A stretch of 14,509 nucleotides of DNA, from positions 35,853-50,361 of the forward strand of contig HF989522.1 in assembly GCA_000432175.1 (NCBI GenBank). The letters run 5' to 3'. The notes beneath the pieces were generated by a model. The model saw only the letters and a list, made by a program, of their open reading frames with translations, did not search any database and had not been told where the DNA came from. Below, one piece after another: positions 5,581 to 13,437 of this stretch (the first letter of the stretch is position 1; each line of letters starts with the position of its first letter). The DNA is from Eubacterium sp. CAG:786. GTDB taxonomy: Bacteria; Bacillota; Clostridia; Oscillospirales; Ruminococcaceae. Made by a program: the position numbers and the translations under genes.

Positions 5581-7977
5581 TCACTTGAGATTCCAGATAT
5601 CTCTTGCGTAATCTGTAACTGCACGGTCAGCAGAGAATCTGCCTGCGCCTGCGATGTTGAACAGGGACTTCTTGTTCCACTCAGGCTGGTTTCTGTAAAC
5701 CTCGCTGATGTAGTGCTGAGTGCCTCTGTAGCTGTCGAAGTCTGCAAGTGCCATGTAGAAATCCTTGTTCCTGATGGAGTTTGCAACTTCCTCGAAGGTA
5801 GCGCCGTTGATGCCGTTGTACATACGCTGCATTACATCGCGGATAACCTGGCTGTTATTGATGTAATCCTCGGGGCGGTAGCCCTTCATGCGCAGCTCGT
5901 TTACTTCGGGAGTTCTCATACCGAAGATGAAGATGTTGTCGGTGCCAACAGCCTCGTGTATCTCAACGTTAGCGCCGTCGTAAGTGCCAAGGGTCAGGGC
6001 ACCGTTGAGCATAAGCTTCATGTTACCGGTACCGGAAGCCTCAGTACCAGCCAGGGAGATCTGCTCGGAAACCTCGGCTGCGGGCATGAGTATCTCGGAC
6101 AGAGTTACGCGGTAGTCCTCAAGGAACACAACGGAAAGCTTCTCGCGGATCTTCGGGTTGTGCTTGATCTCCTCGCCGATGCACCAGATCATCTTGATGA
6201 TCTGCTTTGCGATATAGTAGCCGGGGGCAGCCTTGGAGGCGAAGATGTATGTCTTAGGAACGAAGTCAGCGTCCGGATTCTGGAGCAGGTAGTTATAGTC
6301 GGCAATGATGTTCATTGCATTCAGCTGCTGGCGCTTGTATTCGTGCAGGCGCTTTACCTGAACGTCGAAGATGGAATCAAGGTTGAGCTTTGTGCCGGTG
6401 GTCTTTTCAACATACTCAGCGAATGACTGCTTGTTCTGCTTCTTGATCTTGCCGAGCTGTTCGAGAACGTTCTTGTCGTTAGCGAATACCTGGAACTTGA
6501 TGAGCTCTGCAGCGTCCTTCTTGAAGCCCTCGCCGATGCACTGGGAGAGCAGGTCCGTCAGACCCTGGTTGCTCTGGAGCAGCCATCTTCTGTAAGCGAT
6601 ACCGTTTGTAACGTTCTTGAACTGGGAGGGTCTGTCAAGGTACTGAAGTCTGAATACGTCGTCCTTGATGATCTGGCTGTGCAGCTTGGAAACGCCGTTC
6701 ACGCTGTGGGAAGCGGCGCAGCAGAGGTAAGCCATGTGTATCTTGCCGCCCTGGATAATGGACATCTTGGAAACTCTGTCGCTGTCCTGGGTCCTGTTGA
6801 ACAGGTCCTCGCAGTAGCGGCGGTTGATCTCGCAGATGATGGAGTAAATTCTCGGCAGGATCTTCTCAACAAGGCTCTGGTCCCACTTCTCGAGCGCCTC
6901 AGCCATAACGGTGTGGTTGGTGTAGGCGAAGGTGTTGGTAACGATGTGCCAAGCCTGCTCCCAGCCGTAGCCGCACTCGTCCAGGAGTATTCTCATCAGC
7001 TCCGGGATAGCGAGGGTGGGGTGAGTATCGTTGATGTGGATAGCAACCTTCTCGTGGAAGTTCTCCAGTGTGCCGTATACGTTCATGTGGCGCATAACGA
7101 TATCGCCAACGGAAGCAGCGCACATGAAGTACTGCTGACGCAGACGGAGCGCCTTGCCCTCGAGGTGGTTATCATTAGGATAGAGCACCTTGGAAATAGC
7201 GTGAGCGATGTTGTTTGCGCCCATAGCCTTTGCATAGTCGCCGGTGTTGAAGCTGCCCATATCGAAGGACATGCTCTCAGCGCTCCACAGACGCAGCTTG
7301 GAAACGCCCTTGCTGTCGTAGCCGGAAACATACATATCATAAGGCACAGCGTTTACTGTGGTATAGTTCACATGCTCGAGGTGGTGGTAGTTATCCTCCC
7401 AGTACTCGTTGATCTGACCGTCGAAGTGTACCTCGATAGCCTGGTCGGGAACCGGAACCAGCCATGCGCCGCCGCCGGGGAGCCAGTTATCAGGAAGCTC
7501 GGTCTGCCAGCCGTCAACGATCTTCTGCTTGAAGATACCATACTCATAACGGATAGAATAACCTGTCGCGGGGTAATCGCAGGTAGCAAGGCCGTCCATG
7601 TAGCATGCAGCCAGTCTGCCCAGACCACCGTTGCCAAGACCGGCGTCCGGCTCCTCGTCGTAAACGCTGTCTATCTTGATGCCCATATCCTTGAGGCATT
7701 CAGCAGCGGCGTCCTGCATGCCGAGGTTGTACAGCGAAGTCTTGAGAGAACGACCCATCAGGAACTCCATGGAAAGGTAATAAACCTGCTTTCTGCCCTT
7801 GGAGTTGCAGTCACGCATGAAGTCGTGGCGCTTTTCCTTTAAGTAGTTGACAACGATAGAGGAAAGCGCACGATAAACCTGTGTGATGGTCGCATTCTGT
7901 GCGTCAGTTCTGAAGTCGAATTCGAGTATGCCGTCGAGCTGTCTTCTCAGCTCCTCCTTAGTAAACGGAGAGTTCAT
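5581..7977 (-). CDS. glgP: Glycogen/maltodextrin phosphorylase
   Basis: This PLP enzyme (EC 2.4.1.1) removes glucose from the non-reducing ends of alpha-1,4-glucans as glucose-1-phosphate. The 798-residue product covers the whole GT35 family length. Motifs include MGRSLKTSLYNLGM (74-87), LGNGGLGRLAACYMDGLAT (114-132), HINDTHPTLAIPEL (314-327), VKRLHEYKRQ (541-550) and the PLP site EASGTGNMKLMLNGA with Lys654. The ATG at 7977 is chosen because AAAGGGG (7989-7995) lies upstream, although the 11-base gap is long. In-frame ATGs at 7998 and 8019 lack a recognisable Shine-Dalgarno site. The GH13 enzyme follows on the same strand; together they would degrade storage or imported glucan. It has its own promoter at 8042-8070. 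Confidence 0.97.
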   Translation of the reverse strand: MNSPFTKEELRRQLDGILEFDFRTDAQNATITQVYRALSSIVVNYLKEKRHDFMRDCNSKGRKQVYYLSMEFLMGRSLKTSLYNLGMQDAAAECLKDMGIKIDSVYDEEPDAGLGNGGLGRLAACYMDGLATCDYPATGYSIRYEYGIFKQKIVDGWQTELPDNWLPGGGAWLVPVPDQAIEVHFDGQINEYWEDNYHHLEHVNYTTVNAVPYDMYVSGYDSKGVSKLRLWSAESMSFDMGSFNTGDYAKAMGANNIAHAISKVLYPNDNHLEGKALRLRQQYFMCAASVGDIVMRHMNVYGTLENFHEKVAIHINDTHPTLAIPELMRILLDECGYGWEQAWHIVTNTFAYTNHTVMAEALEKWDQSLVEKILPRIYSIICEINRRYCEDLFNRTQDSDRVSKMSIIQGGKIHMAYLCCAASHSVNGVSKLHSQIIKDDVFRLQYLDRPSQFKNVTNGIAYRRWLLQSNQGLTDLLSQCIGEGFKKDAAELIKFQVFANDKNVLEQLGKIKKQNKQSFAEYVEKTTGTKLNLDSIFDVQVKRLHEYKRQQLNAMNIIADYNYLLQNPDADFVPKTYIFASKAAPGYYIAKQIIKMIWCIGEEIKHNPKIREKLSVVFLEDYRVTLSEILMPAAEVSEQISLAGTEASGTGNMKLMLNGALTLGTYDGANVEIHEAVGTDNIFIFGMRTPEVNELRMKGYRPEDYINNSQVIRDVMQRMYNGINGATFEEVANSIRNKDFYMALADFDSYRGTQHYISEVYRNQPEWNKKSLFNIAGAGRFSADRAVTDYARDIWNLK

Positions 7978-8041
7978 TCTTTTAGTTACCCCTTTCATAT
8001 ACGCGGCGCTTTGCACCATTAGCTATTTTACACCATCTATC

Positions 8042-8070
8042 ATTATACTATTATTTCGCCGAAATTTCAA
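8042..8070 (-). promoter_or_regulatory. Sigma-A promoter of glgP
   Basis: On the - strand TTGAAA (8070 to 8065) and TATAAT (8047 to 8042) are 17 bases apart. Transcription would begin near 8035, leaving a leader of about 58 bases before the chosen glgP start. The rest of the 339-base gap (7978-8316) holds the htrA terminator; I see nothing else in about 8071-8218. Confidence 0.8.
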
Positions 8071-8218
8071 GGTTTCAGCGGCATTACCGTGAAATATAAC
8101 AATTGTAACCTATTGAATTTGATTAATTTAGACAAATCTTCTAGTAATGTCTGGGTATTGCCCGCAAAATAATCGACTAAGCCAAAATTGTGTCTATTAT
8201 CTCGCATTTAAAAAAGAA

Positions 8219-8250
8219 ATACCGTTCCGGAAACATCACCGGAACGGTAT
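8219..8250 (-). terminator. Intrinsic terminator of htrA
   Basis: ATACCGTTCCGG (8219-8230) pairs perfectly with CCGGAACGGTAT (8239-8250) around an 8-base loop. On the - strand it is followed by TTCTTTTTT. It lies 66 bases after the htrA stop codon. Confidence 0.85.
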
Positions 8251-8316
8251 CAGAAAACGTTATAACGCCGTCAAATTTTGATTATGCTTGAATATTATTA
8301 CACTTGCGTGCGAAAC

Positions 8317-9672
8317 TCAGTTACCGCTGTATTCAGAAAGCTCGACATCGATATCAACGGATTTCTCACGGCCGCGGCTGTCTGTTCTCGAAACAGTGAC
8401 TGTTACGGTGTCGCCGGGCTTCATATCCTTGATAACGTCGGAAACCTCGTCAACGGAACGTACCTGTGTGCCGTTTATAGCGGTGATGGTATCGCCGACG
8501 ACAAGTTCGCTCTTGCCGATCGCAAGGTTGCTGTCGATGTTAGTTACCAGCAGACCGGGGGTCATGCCCTGGATAGCGCCGAGATAATCGCTGACCTGCA
8601 GGCACGTGATGCCGAGTATCGGACGGCCGGTGACATATCCCTTGGAGATAAGGTCGCTTATAACGGTCTTGGCGTCGTTGATCGTGATGGCAAAGCCCAG
8701 GTTCTCGGCGTTGTCGTTGATGAGCTTCATGTTGACTATGCCGACTACCTCGCCGTACATGTTGAACATACCGCCGCCGGAGTTACCGCTGTTGATCGCG
8801 GTATCAGTCTGGATAGCCGAAACGCTGTTGTCGTCGTAAACCTGACGGTTAAGACCGGAAACAACGCCCTTGGCAACGGAAGTTTCAAGTCCCAGCGGGT
8901 TGCCTATTACAACGACATCATCGCCGAGGCTCAGTTCATCGGAGTCGCCAAGCTTTGCAGCAGTGAGGTCGGTGGCATCTATCTTGAGCACTGCAAGGTC
9001 GGTGTCGGTATCGGAGCCTACCAGTTCAGCGTCATAGCTTGTGGAAACGCTGTCGCCTGTTGTCGGGTCGGTGGTGTTGACCTTTACCGTCAGCTTGGAA
9101 ACGGGATAGGTGTCGTTCTCAGCCACATGCGCGTTTGTGATTATATAGCCGTCGGAAGAGATCACGATGCCGCTGCCTGCGCCATAAAGGGTTTCCTGCC
9201 CGCGGTAGGTGACATAGACCTCAATGTATACGATGCTGTCCTTGACTGCCTTTACAAGATCTCTTGTATAAGTGAAGGTGCCGTCGCTGTTGTATTCAAC
9301 ATTGCCGGAAACCACATGGCTTGCGCCGGACTGCAGCGAGTCAAGCACTGCCTGAGCGTCGCTTGAAAGACTGCTGTCAGCCGCGCTGTCATTGTTGTCG
9401 GCGCTGCCGGAAGTAGTATTGCTGTCGGAAGAAACCATGCTATCGGTCTGATCTCCACCGGAAATCATGCTTACAGCCTTGTTAGCCGCATAAACGCCGC
9501 CAAAGCCAGCGCCTCCGCAGAGGACTGCAACAGCCGCGATAAGAGCGATCACCTTACCGGTGTTATGCTTCTTCGGCTTCTTGGGTGACTGGGGTTCAGT
9601 TGTGAAATTGCCCTGGAACTGCGTATTATCATGATCATTCATGCCGTTACTGCCATTGTTGTAGTCAAACAT
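8317..9672 (-). CDS. htrA: Membrane-anchored HtrA/DegP-type serine protease with PDZ domain
   Basis: HtrA proteases degrade or refold misfolded proteins outside the membrane. The 451-residue product has a polar, Asn-rich cytoplasmic head (1-38), one transmembrane anchor (about 39-63), a Ser/Asp-rich linker (about 70-115), a trypsin-like domain (about 135-345) and one PDZ domain (about 350-445). The catalytic triad is His182 (TNAHV), Asp225 (DTDLAVLK) and Ser298 (NSGNSGG). The start is ambiguous: AAAGGA (9682-9687) is 9 bases before the ATG at 9672 but only 3 before the ATG at 9678, so 9672 is preferred; the difference is two residues. The terminator at 8219-8250 closes the gene, which appears monocistronic. 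Confidence 0.95.
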   Translation of the reverse strand: MFDYNNGSNGMNDHDNTQFQGNFTTEPQSPKKPKKHNTGKVIALIAAVAVLCGGAGFGGVYAANKAVSMISGGDQTDSMVSSDSNTTSGSADNNDSAADSSLSSDAQAVLDSLQSGASHVVSGNVEYNSDGTFTYTRDLVKAVKDSIVYIEVYVTYRGQETLYGAGSGIVISSDGYIITNAHVAENDTYPVSKLTVKVNTTDPTTGDSVSTSYDAELVGSDTDTDLAVLKIDATDLTAAKLGDSDELSLGDDVVVIGNPLGLETSVAKGVVSGLNRQVYDDNSVSAIQTDTAINSGNSGGGMFNMYGEVVGIVNMKLINDNAENLGFAITINDAKTVISDLISKGYVTGRPILGITCLQVSDYLGAIQGMTPGLLVTNIDSNLAIGKSELVVGDTITAINGTQVRSVDEVSDVIKDMKPGDTVTVTVSRTDSRGREKSVDIDVELSEYSGN

Positions 9673-9739
9673 AATCATTCGTCCTTTCGTACCGGTCATC
9701 GGTATCTGCCCGGTCGCCGTTTCTCTTTGTTGTGATTAA

Positions 9740-9748
9740 AGTATACCA
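9740..9748 (-). promoter_or_regulatory. Possible extended -10 promoter of htrA
   Basis: On the - strand the box TATACT (9745 to 9740) is preceded by TGG, giving a TGN extended -10. No good -35 lies 17 bases upstream. Stress-inducible control by another factor is possible, but no operator was recognised. Confidence 0.4.
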
Positions 9749-9824
9749 ATCCATTGTGTAGATTAGGTGAAACAAATTTGAACAAACAATTAAATCACGC
9801 TGAATAACAAATCAACACACTGTG

Positions 9825-11222
9825 TCAGCCCATGCTTGCGGGGGCTTCGCTCATGGCTGGAGCCTCCTGACCCTTCACTGCACGGTCCGCAGCGAGTGCG
9901 ATAGCGCATTCCAGGCGCTTTTTCTGCATCTCGCAGGCGATCTTGTAGGGCTTCTTAACGTCGCCCTCGTAGATGAAGCTGTTAGCGTTGCAGCCGCCGG
10001 AGCAGAAGAACTTAGCCCAGCAGTTGCGGCAGCCTTCCTTGCTGTAAACGTGCACCTTGGAGAAGTATGTCTTTATATCATCGTTGAATGTGCCATCATA
10101 AAGGTTGCCCATTTTCCACTGCTCTATACCAACGAACTGGTGGCAGGGGTAAATGTCGCCGTGCGGCTCGACCGCCACATAGTCGTTGCCGCAGCCGCAG
10201 CCGCGCAGGCGCTTGATAGCGCAGGGACCTGCGTTGAGGTCCACCATGAAGTGGAAGAAGTTGAACTTGTCCTTTGTGCGGTTTGCCATAACGTCGCACA
10301 GCTTGTCGTACTCAGAGAAAACGCGGGGGAGATCCTCCTCGTTAAGCGCATAGGGCATTGTGGGGTCGGTGACCACCGGCTCAGCCGAAAGCTGAACGAA
10401 CCCGAGGTCGCGCATTGCAAGAATGTCGTCGGTGAAATCCAGGTTGTACTTGGTGAATGTCGCGCGGACATAATAATCCTTTGTGCCGCGGCTCTGCACC
10501 AGCTTCTGGAACTTCGGAACGATGATGTCAAAGCAGCTCTTGCCGTTTATGGTCTTGCGTATACGGTCGGTGACTTCACGCCTGCCGTCAAGGGAAAGCA
10601 CGCAGTTGCTCATTTCCTTGTTGATGTACGCTATCTTCTCATCGTCCAGCAGAATTCCGTTAGTGGTTATCGTGAAGCGGAAGTGCTTGCCGTACTTTTT
10701 CTCTATGGAACGCGCGTATTCCACGGTCTGCACTACGGTATCCCACGCCATGAGAGGCTCTCCACCGAAGAAGTCAAGCTCAAGCTGCTCGCGGTTTGCA
10801 GAACGCTCGATAAGAAAGTCGATGGCTTTCTTGCCGGTCTCGGGGGTCATTATGCAGCGCTCGCCGCCGAAATCACCCTGCTGTGCAAAGCAGTATTCGC
10901 AGCGGAGGTTGCAGTCGTGTGAAACGTTCAGGCACATGGACTTCACCGGTGACTTGACCATTGTGTTGCTGTACTTCTCATAGTCGTCATCTGCGAAGAG
11001 CGCGCCGTCCTTGTACAGCTGATAGAGCTCCGCATACGCCTCACAGACTTCGTTCTCAGAATACCTGCTGAGTTTCGCGGGGAGGTCAGCGGGCATGGTC
11101 TCGGACATGGGCGCGTCAACGTAGTCCAGCATGTCGTATGCGCAGTCGTCGGGGAGGTGCACCGCACCGCTGTTTACGTCCAGCACTATGTTGTAGCCGA
11201 GCTGTTTGAACTTGTGTATCAT
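9825..11222 (-). CDS. scfB: Radical SAM/SPASM SCIFF peptide maturase
   Basis: This enzyme uses S-adenosylmethionine radicals to form thioether bonds between cysteines and other residues of the SCIFF peptide. The 465-residue product has an N-terminal peptide-binding (RRE-like) region (about 1-80), the radical SAM motif C-X3-C-X2-C at Cys104, Cys108 and Cys111, the barrel (GGEP at 153-156), and a SPASM domain with Cys342, 344, 360, 398, 401, 407, 411 and 430 for auxiliary iron-sulfur clusters. It ends in an Ala/Pro/Glu-rich tail. The ATG at 11222 has AAAGG (11233-11237) about 10 bases upstream. The precursor gene lies 90 bases upstream on the same strand, which makes this specific function very likely rather than a generic SPASM protein. 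Confidence 0.95.
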   Translation of the reverse strand: MIHKFKQLGYNIVLDVNSGAVHLPDDCAYDMLDYVDAPMSETMPADLPAKLSRYSENEVCEAYAELYQLYKDGALFADDDYEKYSNTMVKSPVKSMCLNVSHDCNLRCEYCFAQQGDFGGERCIMTPETGKKAIDFLIERSANREQLELDFFGGEPLMAWDTVVQTVEYARSIEKKYGKHFRFTITTNGILLDDEKIAYINKEMSNCVLSLDGRREVTDRIRKTINGKSCFDIIVPKFQKLVQSRGTKDYYVRATFTKYNLDFTDDILAMRDLGFVQLSAEPVVTDPTMPYALNEEDLPRVFSEYDKLCDVMANRTKDKFNFFHFMVDLNAGPCAIKRLRGCGCGNDYVAVEPHGDIYPCHQFVGIEQWKMGNLYDGTFNDDIKTYFSKVHVYSKEGCRNCWAKFFCSGGCNANSFIYEGDVKKPYKIACEMQKKRLECAIALAADRAVKGQEAPAMSEAPASMG

Positions 11223-11260
11223 CGGAATTTCGCCTTTCTATATGTCATGTTATTGTTCTC

Positions 11261-11289
11261 AAAAAAACTGGGCGGAACAGTTCCGCCCA
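11261..11289 (-). terminator. Strong intrinsic terminator between scfA and scfB
   Basis: On the - strand TGGGCGGAA pairs perfectly with TTCCGCCCA (span 11269-11289, 3-base loop) and is followed after one G by seven T (11267 to 11261). It sits 23 bases after the scfA stop. Partial readthrough would give much more precursor than enzyme. Confidence 0.85.
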
Positions 11290-11312
11290 TCGTGTGTAAT
11301 ATCAAGTGGATA

Positions 11313-11456
11313 TTACTTTTCAGACTCGCATTTCTGGTTAGCAACTGTGCAGGAAGTCTTGCAAGCAGACTGGCAGGAGCTCTGGCACTTGCCACAGCCG
11401 CCCTTTACAGCGGAAGCCTTCAGGTTAGCCTTGTTGATAGTAGTGATGTGCTTCAA
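11313..11456 (-). CDS. scfA: SCIFF ranthipeptide precursor (six cysteines in forty-five residues)
   Basis: This 47-residue ribosomal peptide is the substrate of ScfB. It begins MKHITTINKANLK (leader) and has a Cys-rich core with Cys21, 24, 28, 32, 36 and 43; the segment CQSACKTSCTV (28-38) is the hallmark of the SCIFF family. The start codon is TTG at 11456, with AGAGGTG (11463-11469) 6 bases upstream; this fits the conserved MKH start of the family. A GTG three codons further up overlaps the Shine-Dalgarno site and is unlikely. It has its own promoter (11509-11537) and a terminator right after it. It is too short and too unusual in its start codon to be found by simple ORF calling. The peptide's biological role is not settled; roles in quorum-type signalling have been proposed. 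Confidence 0.96.
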   Translation of the reverse strand: MKHITTINKANLKASAVKGGCGKCQSSCQSACKTSCTVANQKCESEK

Positions 11457-11482
11457 ACTAAACACCTCTTTCGTGTAGTATT

Positions 11483-11498
11483 ACAGGTCAGCGCCTGT
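11483..11498 (-). promoter_or_regulatory. Small hairpin in the scfA leader
   Basis: ACAGG (11483-11487) pairs with CCTGT (11494-11498) around 6 bases. It lies near the predicted 5' end of the scfA transcript and could protect it or be trivial. Confidence 0.3.
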
Positions 11499-11508
11499 TA
11501 TCATTATT

Positions 11509-11537
11509 AGTATATCATATCTCGCGGAATATTTCAA
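11509..11537 (-). promoter_or_regulatory. Sigma-A promoter of scfA
   Basis: On the - strand TTGAAA (11537 to 11532) and TATACT (11514 to 11509) are 17 bases apart. Predicted start near 11502 gives a leader of about 46 bases. Confidence 0.78.
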
Positions 11538-11567
11538 GTAGCAGGGAAAGATTTTTTGTGAATTTTA

Positions 11568-11611
11568 GCGCAAAAGGGCGCACAGCCATACAGCGGTGCG
11601 CCCTTTTGCGC
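11568..11611 (-). terminator. Terminator hairpin of guaB
   Basis: GCGCAAAAGGGCGCAC (11568-11583) pairs perfectly over 16 bases with 11596-11611; the loop is 12 bases. It starts 16 bases after the guaB stop. On the - strand the tail TAAAATT is weak, but the stem is very stable. Confidence 0.75.
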
Positions 11612-11627
11612 CTGATGTATAAAGTTA

Positions 11628-13100
11628 TCAGAAACCGGTGGAGTAGTTCGGAGCTTCCTTGGTGATCTGGATATCGTGCGGGTGGGACTCTCTCAGACCA
11701 GCGCCGGTGATGCGTACGAATTCTGCACGCTCCTGCAGTTCGCCGATAGTCGGGCAGCCGCAGTAACCCATACCGGAACGTATACCACCCACCAGCTGGA
11801 AGATAGTATCGGCAACGGATCCCTTGTAAGGTACGCGACCCTCGACGCCCTCGGGAACGAGCTTCTTGCTCTTATCCTGGAAGTAGCGGTCAGCGGAGCC
11901 CTTCTTCATTGCTGCAAGGCTTCCCATGCCTCTGTATACCTTGAAGCTTCTGCCCTGGTAAATTTCAACGTCGCCGGGAGCCTCCTCGCAGCCTGCGAGC
12001 AGAGAACCGAGCATTACGCAGTTAGCGCCTGCCGCAAGAGCCTTGACGATATCGCCGGAGAACTTGATACCACCGTCCGCGATGACCGGAACGCCGTACT
12101 TGGCAGCTGCGCACGCGCAGTCGTAAACCGCGGTGATCTGCGGAACGCCGATGCCTGCAACGATACGCGTGGTGCAGATGGAGCCAGGACCGATACCTAC
12201 CTTTACAGCGTCGGCGCCTGCCTTGATGAGATCCTCTGCTGCTGCGCCGGTGGCTACGTTGCCTGCGATTATAACCGCATTCGGGAATGCGTTCTTGATC
12301 TTGTCCAGGGTAGTCATTATGTTCTTGCTGTGGCCGTGCGCGGAGTCGAGCACCAGTACGTCAGCCTGAGCCTTGAGCAGTGCGCCGGCTCTGTCGAGGA
12401 CGTCGGGGGTGATACCGATAGCGGCGCCGCAGAGAAGTCTGCCGCCTGCGTCGCGCGCGGTGTTCGGATACTGTACGCTCTTCTCGATATCCTTTATTGT
12501 GATAAGACCCTTGAGGAAGCCGTTCTCATCGACGAGAGGGAGCTTCTCGATCTTGTGCTTTCTGAGTATTTCCTGAGCCTGCTGGAGAGTTGTGCCGACG
12601 GGGGCTGTAACAAGGTTCTCCTTGGTCATTACTTCGCCGATCTTCTGGTTGTAGTCGGTTATGAAGCGGAGGTCACGGTTAGTGAGGATACCCACGAGCT
12701 TGCCGTTTTCAACTACCGGAACGCCGGAGATCTTGTACTTGCCCATGAGAGCGTCAGCGTCGAAAACGCTGTCGTTCGGTGAAAGGAAGAACGGATTTAC
12801 GATAACGCCGTTCTCGGAGCGCTTTACCTTATCGACTTCATCGACCTGCTGCTCGATGGACATGTTCTTGTGGATAATACCGATACCGCCTTCACGCGCG
12901 ATAGCGATCGCCATACGGCTCTCTGTAACTGTATCCATAGCGGAAGTCATTATCGGGGTGTTAAGGGTGATGTTCTTGGTCAGGTTAGTCCTGAGGTCGA
13001 TCATGTTCGGCGTAACATCGCTCTTTGCCGGGATAAGGAGCACATCGTCAAAGGTAAGCCCTTCCTTGACAAATTTCTCGTTGTAGTTGCAGTTCAGCAT
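11628..13100 (-). CDS. guaB: IMP dehydrogenase
   Basis: GuaB (EC 1.1.1.205) oxidises IMP to XMP with NAD, the committed step of GMP synthesis. The 490-residue product has the typical length. The barrel is interrupted by two CBS domains (about 95-205; KISGVPVVENGKLVGILTNR and KIEKLPLVDENGFLKGLI). The catalytic loop GIGPGSICTT carries Cys309, the flap EGRVPYKG carries Arg422, and the IMP phosphate site lies around ADGGI (341-345). The ATG at 13100 follows GAGG (13109-13112) by 8 bases. The open frame continues 81 codons upstream to 13343, but that part has no Shine-Dalgarno site, extends beyond the promoter, and lies outside the usual protein. It has its own promoter and a structured leader. 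Confidence 0.97.
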   Translation of the reverse strand: MLNCNYNEKFVKEGLTFDDVLLIPAKSDVTPNMIDLRTNLTKNITLNTPIMTSAMDTVTESRMAIAIAREGGIGIIHKNMSIEQQVDEVDKVKRSENGVIVNPFFLSPNDSVFDADALMGKYKISGVPVVENGKLVGILTNRDLRFITDYNQKIGEVMTKENLVTAPVGTTLQQAQEILRKHKIEKLPLVDENGFLKGLITIKDIEKSVQYPNTARDAGGRLLCGAAIGITPDVLDRAGALLKAQADVLVLDSAHGHSKNIMTTLDKIKNAFPNAVIIAGNVATGAAAEDLIKAGADAVKVGIGPGSICTTRIVAGIGVPQITAVYDCACAAAKYGVPVIADGGIKFSGDIVKALAAGANCVMLGSLLAGCEEAPGDVEIYQGRSFKVYRGMGSLAAMKKGSADRYFQDKSKKLVPEGVEGRVPYKGSVADTIFQLVGGIRSGMGYCGCPTIGELQERAEFVRITGAGLRESHPHDIQITKEAPNYSTGF

Positions 13101-13103
13101 TTG

Positions 13104-13268
13104 TAGATCCTCACTTTCTCCAATCGCGCGCCGCACGGTGCAGCGCCGCATGGGTATACCCACGTCTGTTTCTTGATTTTGGAACTCTCCTCTATAAAGG
13201 AAAAAGCCGCTGAATACTGACGTATCATGGGCTTTCGGTTCCCGGCAACAGGCTGCCGTAAATATATT
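13104..13268 (-). promoter_or_regulatory. Structured 5' leader of guaB
   Basis: Predicted transcription from near 13268 gives a leader of about 168 bases. Read on the - strand it holds a hairpin CGGCA/TGCCG (13258-13243), then a stem AAAGCC/GGCTTT with an inner 5-pair helix (13235-13203) ending in TTTTT, then the palindrome TGGGTATACCCA, then a stable 8-pair hairpin GCGCTGCA/TGCGGCGC just before the Shine-Dalgarno site. It does not match the purine, PRPP or guanidine riboswitch consensus that I know. Regulation by attenuation is inferred. Confidence 0.45.
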
Positions 13269-13274
13269 GTTATT

Positions 13275-13303
13275 ATTATACCACCAAAACGCCTTTTTTT
13301 CAA
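13275..13303 (-). promoter_or_regulatory. Sigma-A promoter of guaB
   Basis: On the - strand TTGAAA (13303 to 13298) and TATAAT (13280 to 13275) are 17 bases apart. It points away from the rpe promoter; the two -35 boxes are about 105 bases apart. Between them lies only an imperfect repeat AAAGCGCGT/ACGCTTT (13344-13374). Confidence 0.82.
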
Positions 13304-13408
13304 GAGCCGACCCGGAGAAAAATAGACAAATATCTCCCCGCAAAAAGCGCGTATTTCGGAAATTTTCACGCTTTCCCTGAAAAATATGAAAAAAATCAGC
13401 CCAGCTTA

Positions 13409-13437
13409 TTGACGAAAAAACATATTTATTATAGAAT
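13409..13437 (+). promoter_or_regulatory. Sigma-A promoter of rpe
   Basis: TTGACG (13409-13414) and TAGAAT (13432-13437) are separated by 17 bases. Transcription would begin near 13444, leaving a leader of about 55 bases. A second TATAAT at 13474-13479 has no matching -35 and would start transcription inside the Shine-Dalgarno region. Confidence 0.75.

Noticed and set aside
6679..7842. 387-codon open frame antisense to glgP
   Set aside because: Mirror of highly conserved glgP sequence; composition explained by codon bias of the sense gene.
8278..9366. 362-codon open frame antisense to htrA
   Set aside because: Overlaps the htrA catalytic region and has no domain of its own.
9822..10922. 366-codon open frame antisense to scfB
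   Set aside because: Opposite an intact radical SAM/SPASM gene; no motif or start signal.
11676..12782. 368-codon open frame antisense to guaB
   Set aside because: Opposite an intact IMP dehydrogenase; no independent support.
13113..13268. Known purine, PRPP or guanidine riboswitch upstream of guaB
   Set aside because: I looked for the conserved core motifs of these families and did not find them; only generic hairpins are present.
13101..13343. 81-codon N-terminal extension of GuaB
   Set aside because: It runs through the guaB promoter and leader, lacks a Shine-Dalgarno site and does not belong to the family; the ATG at 13100 is well supported.
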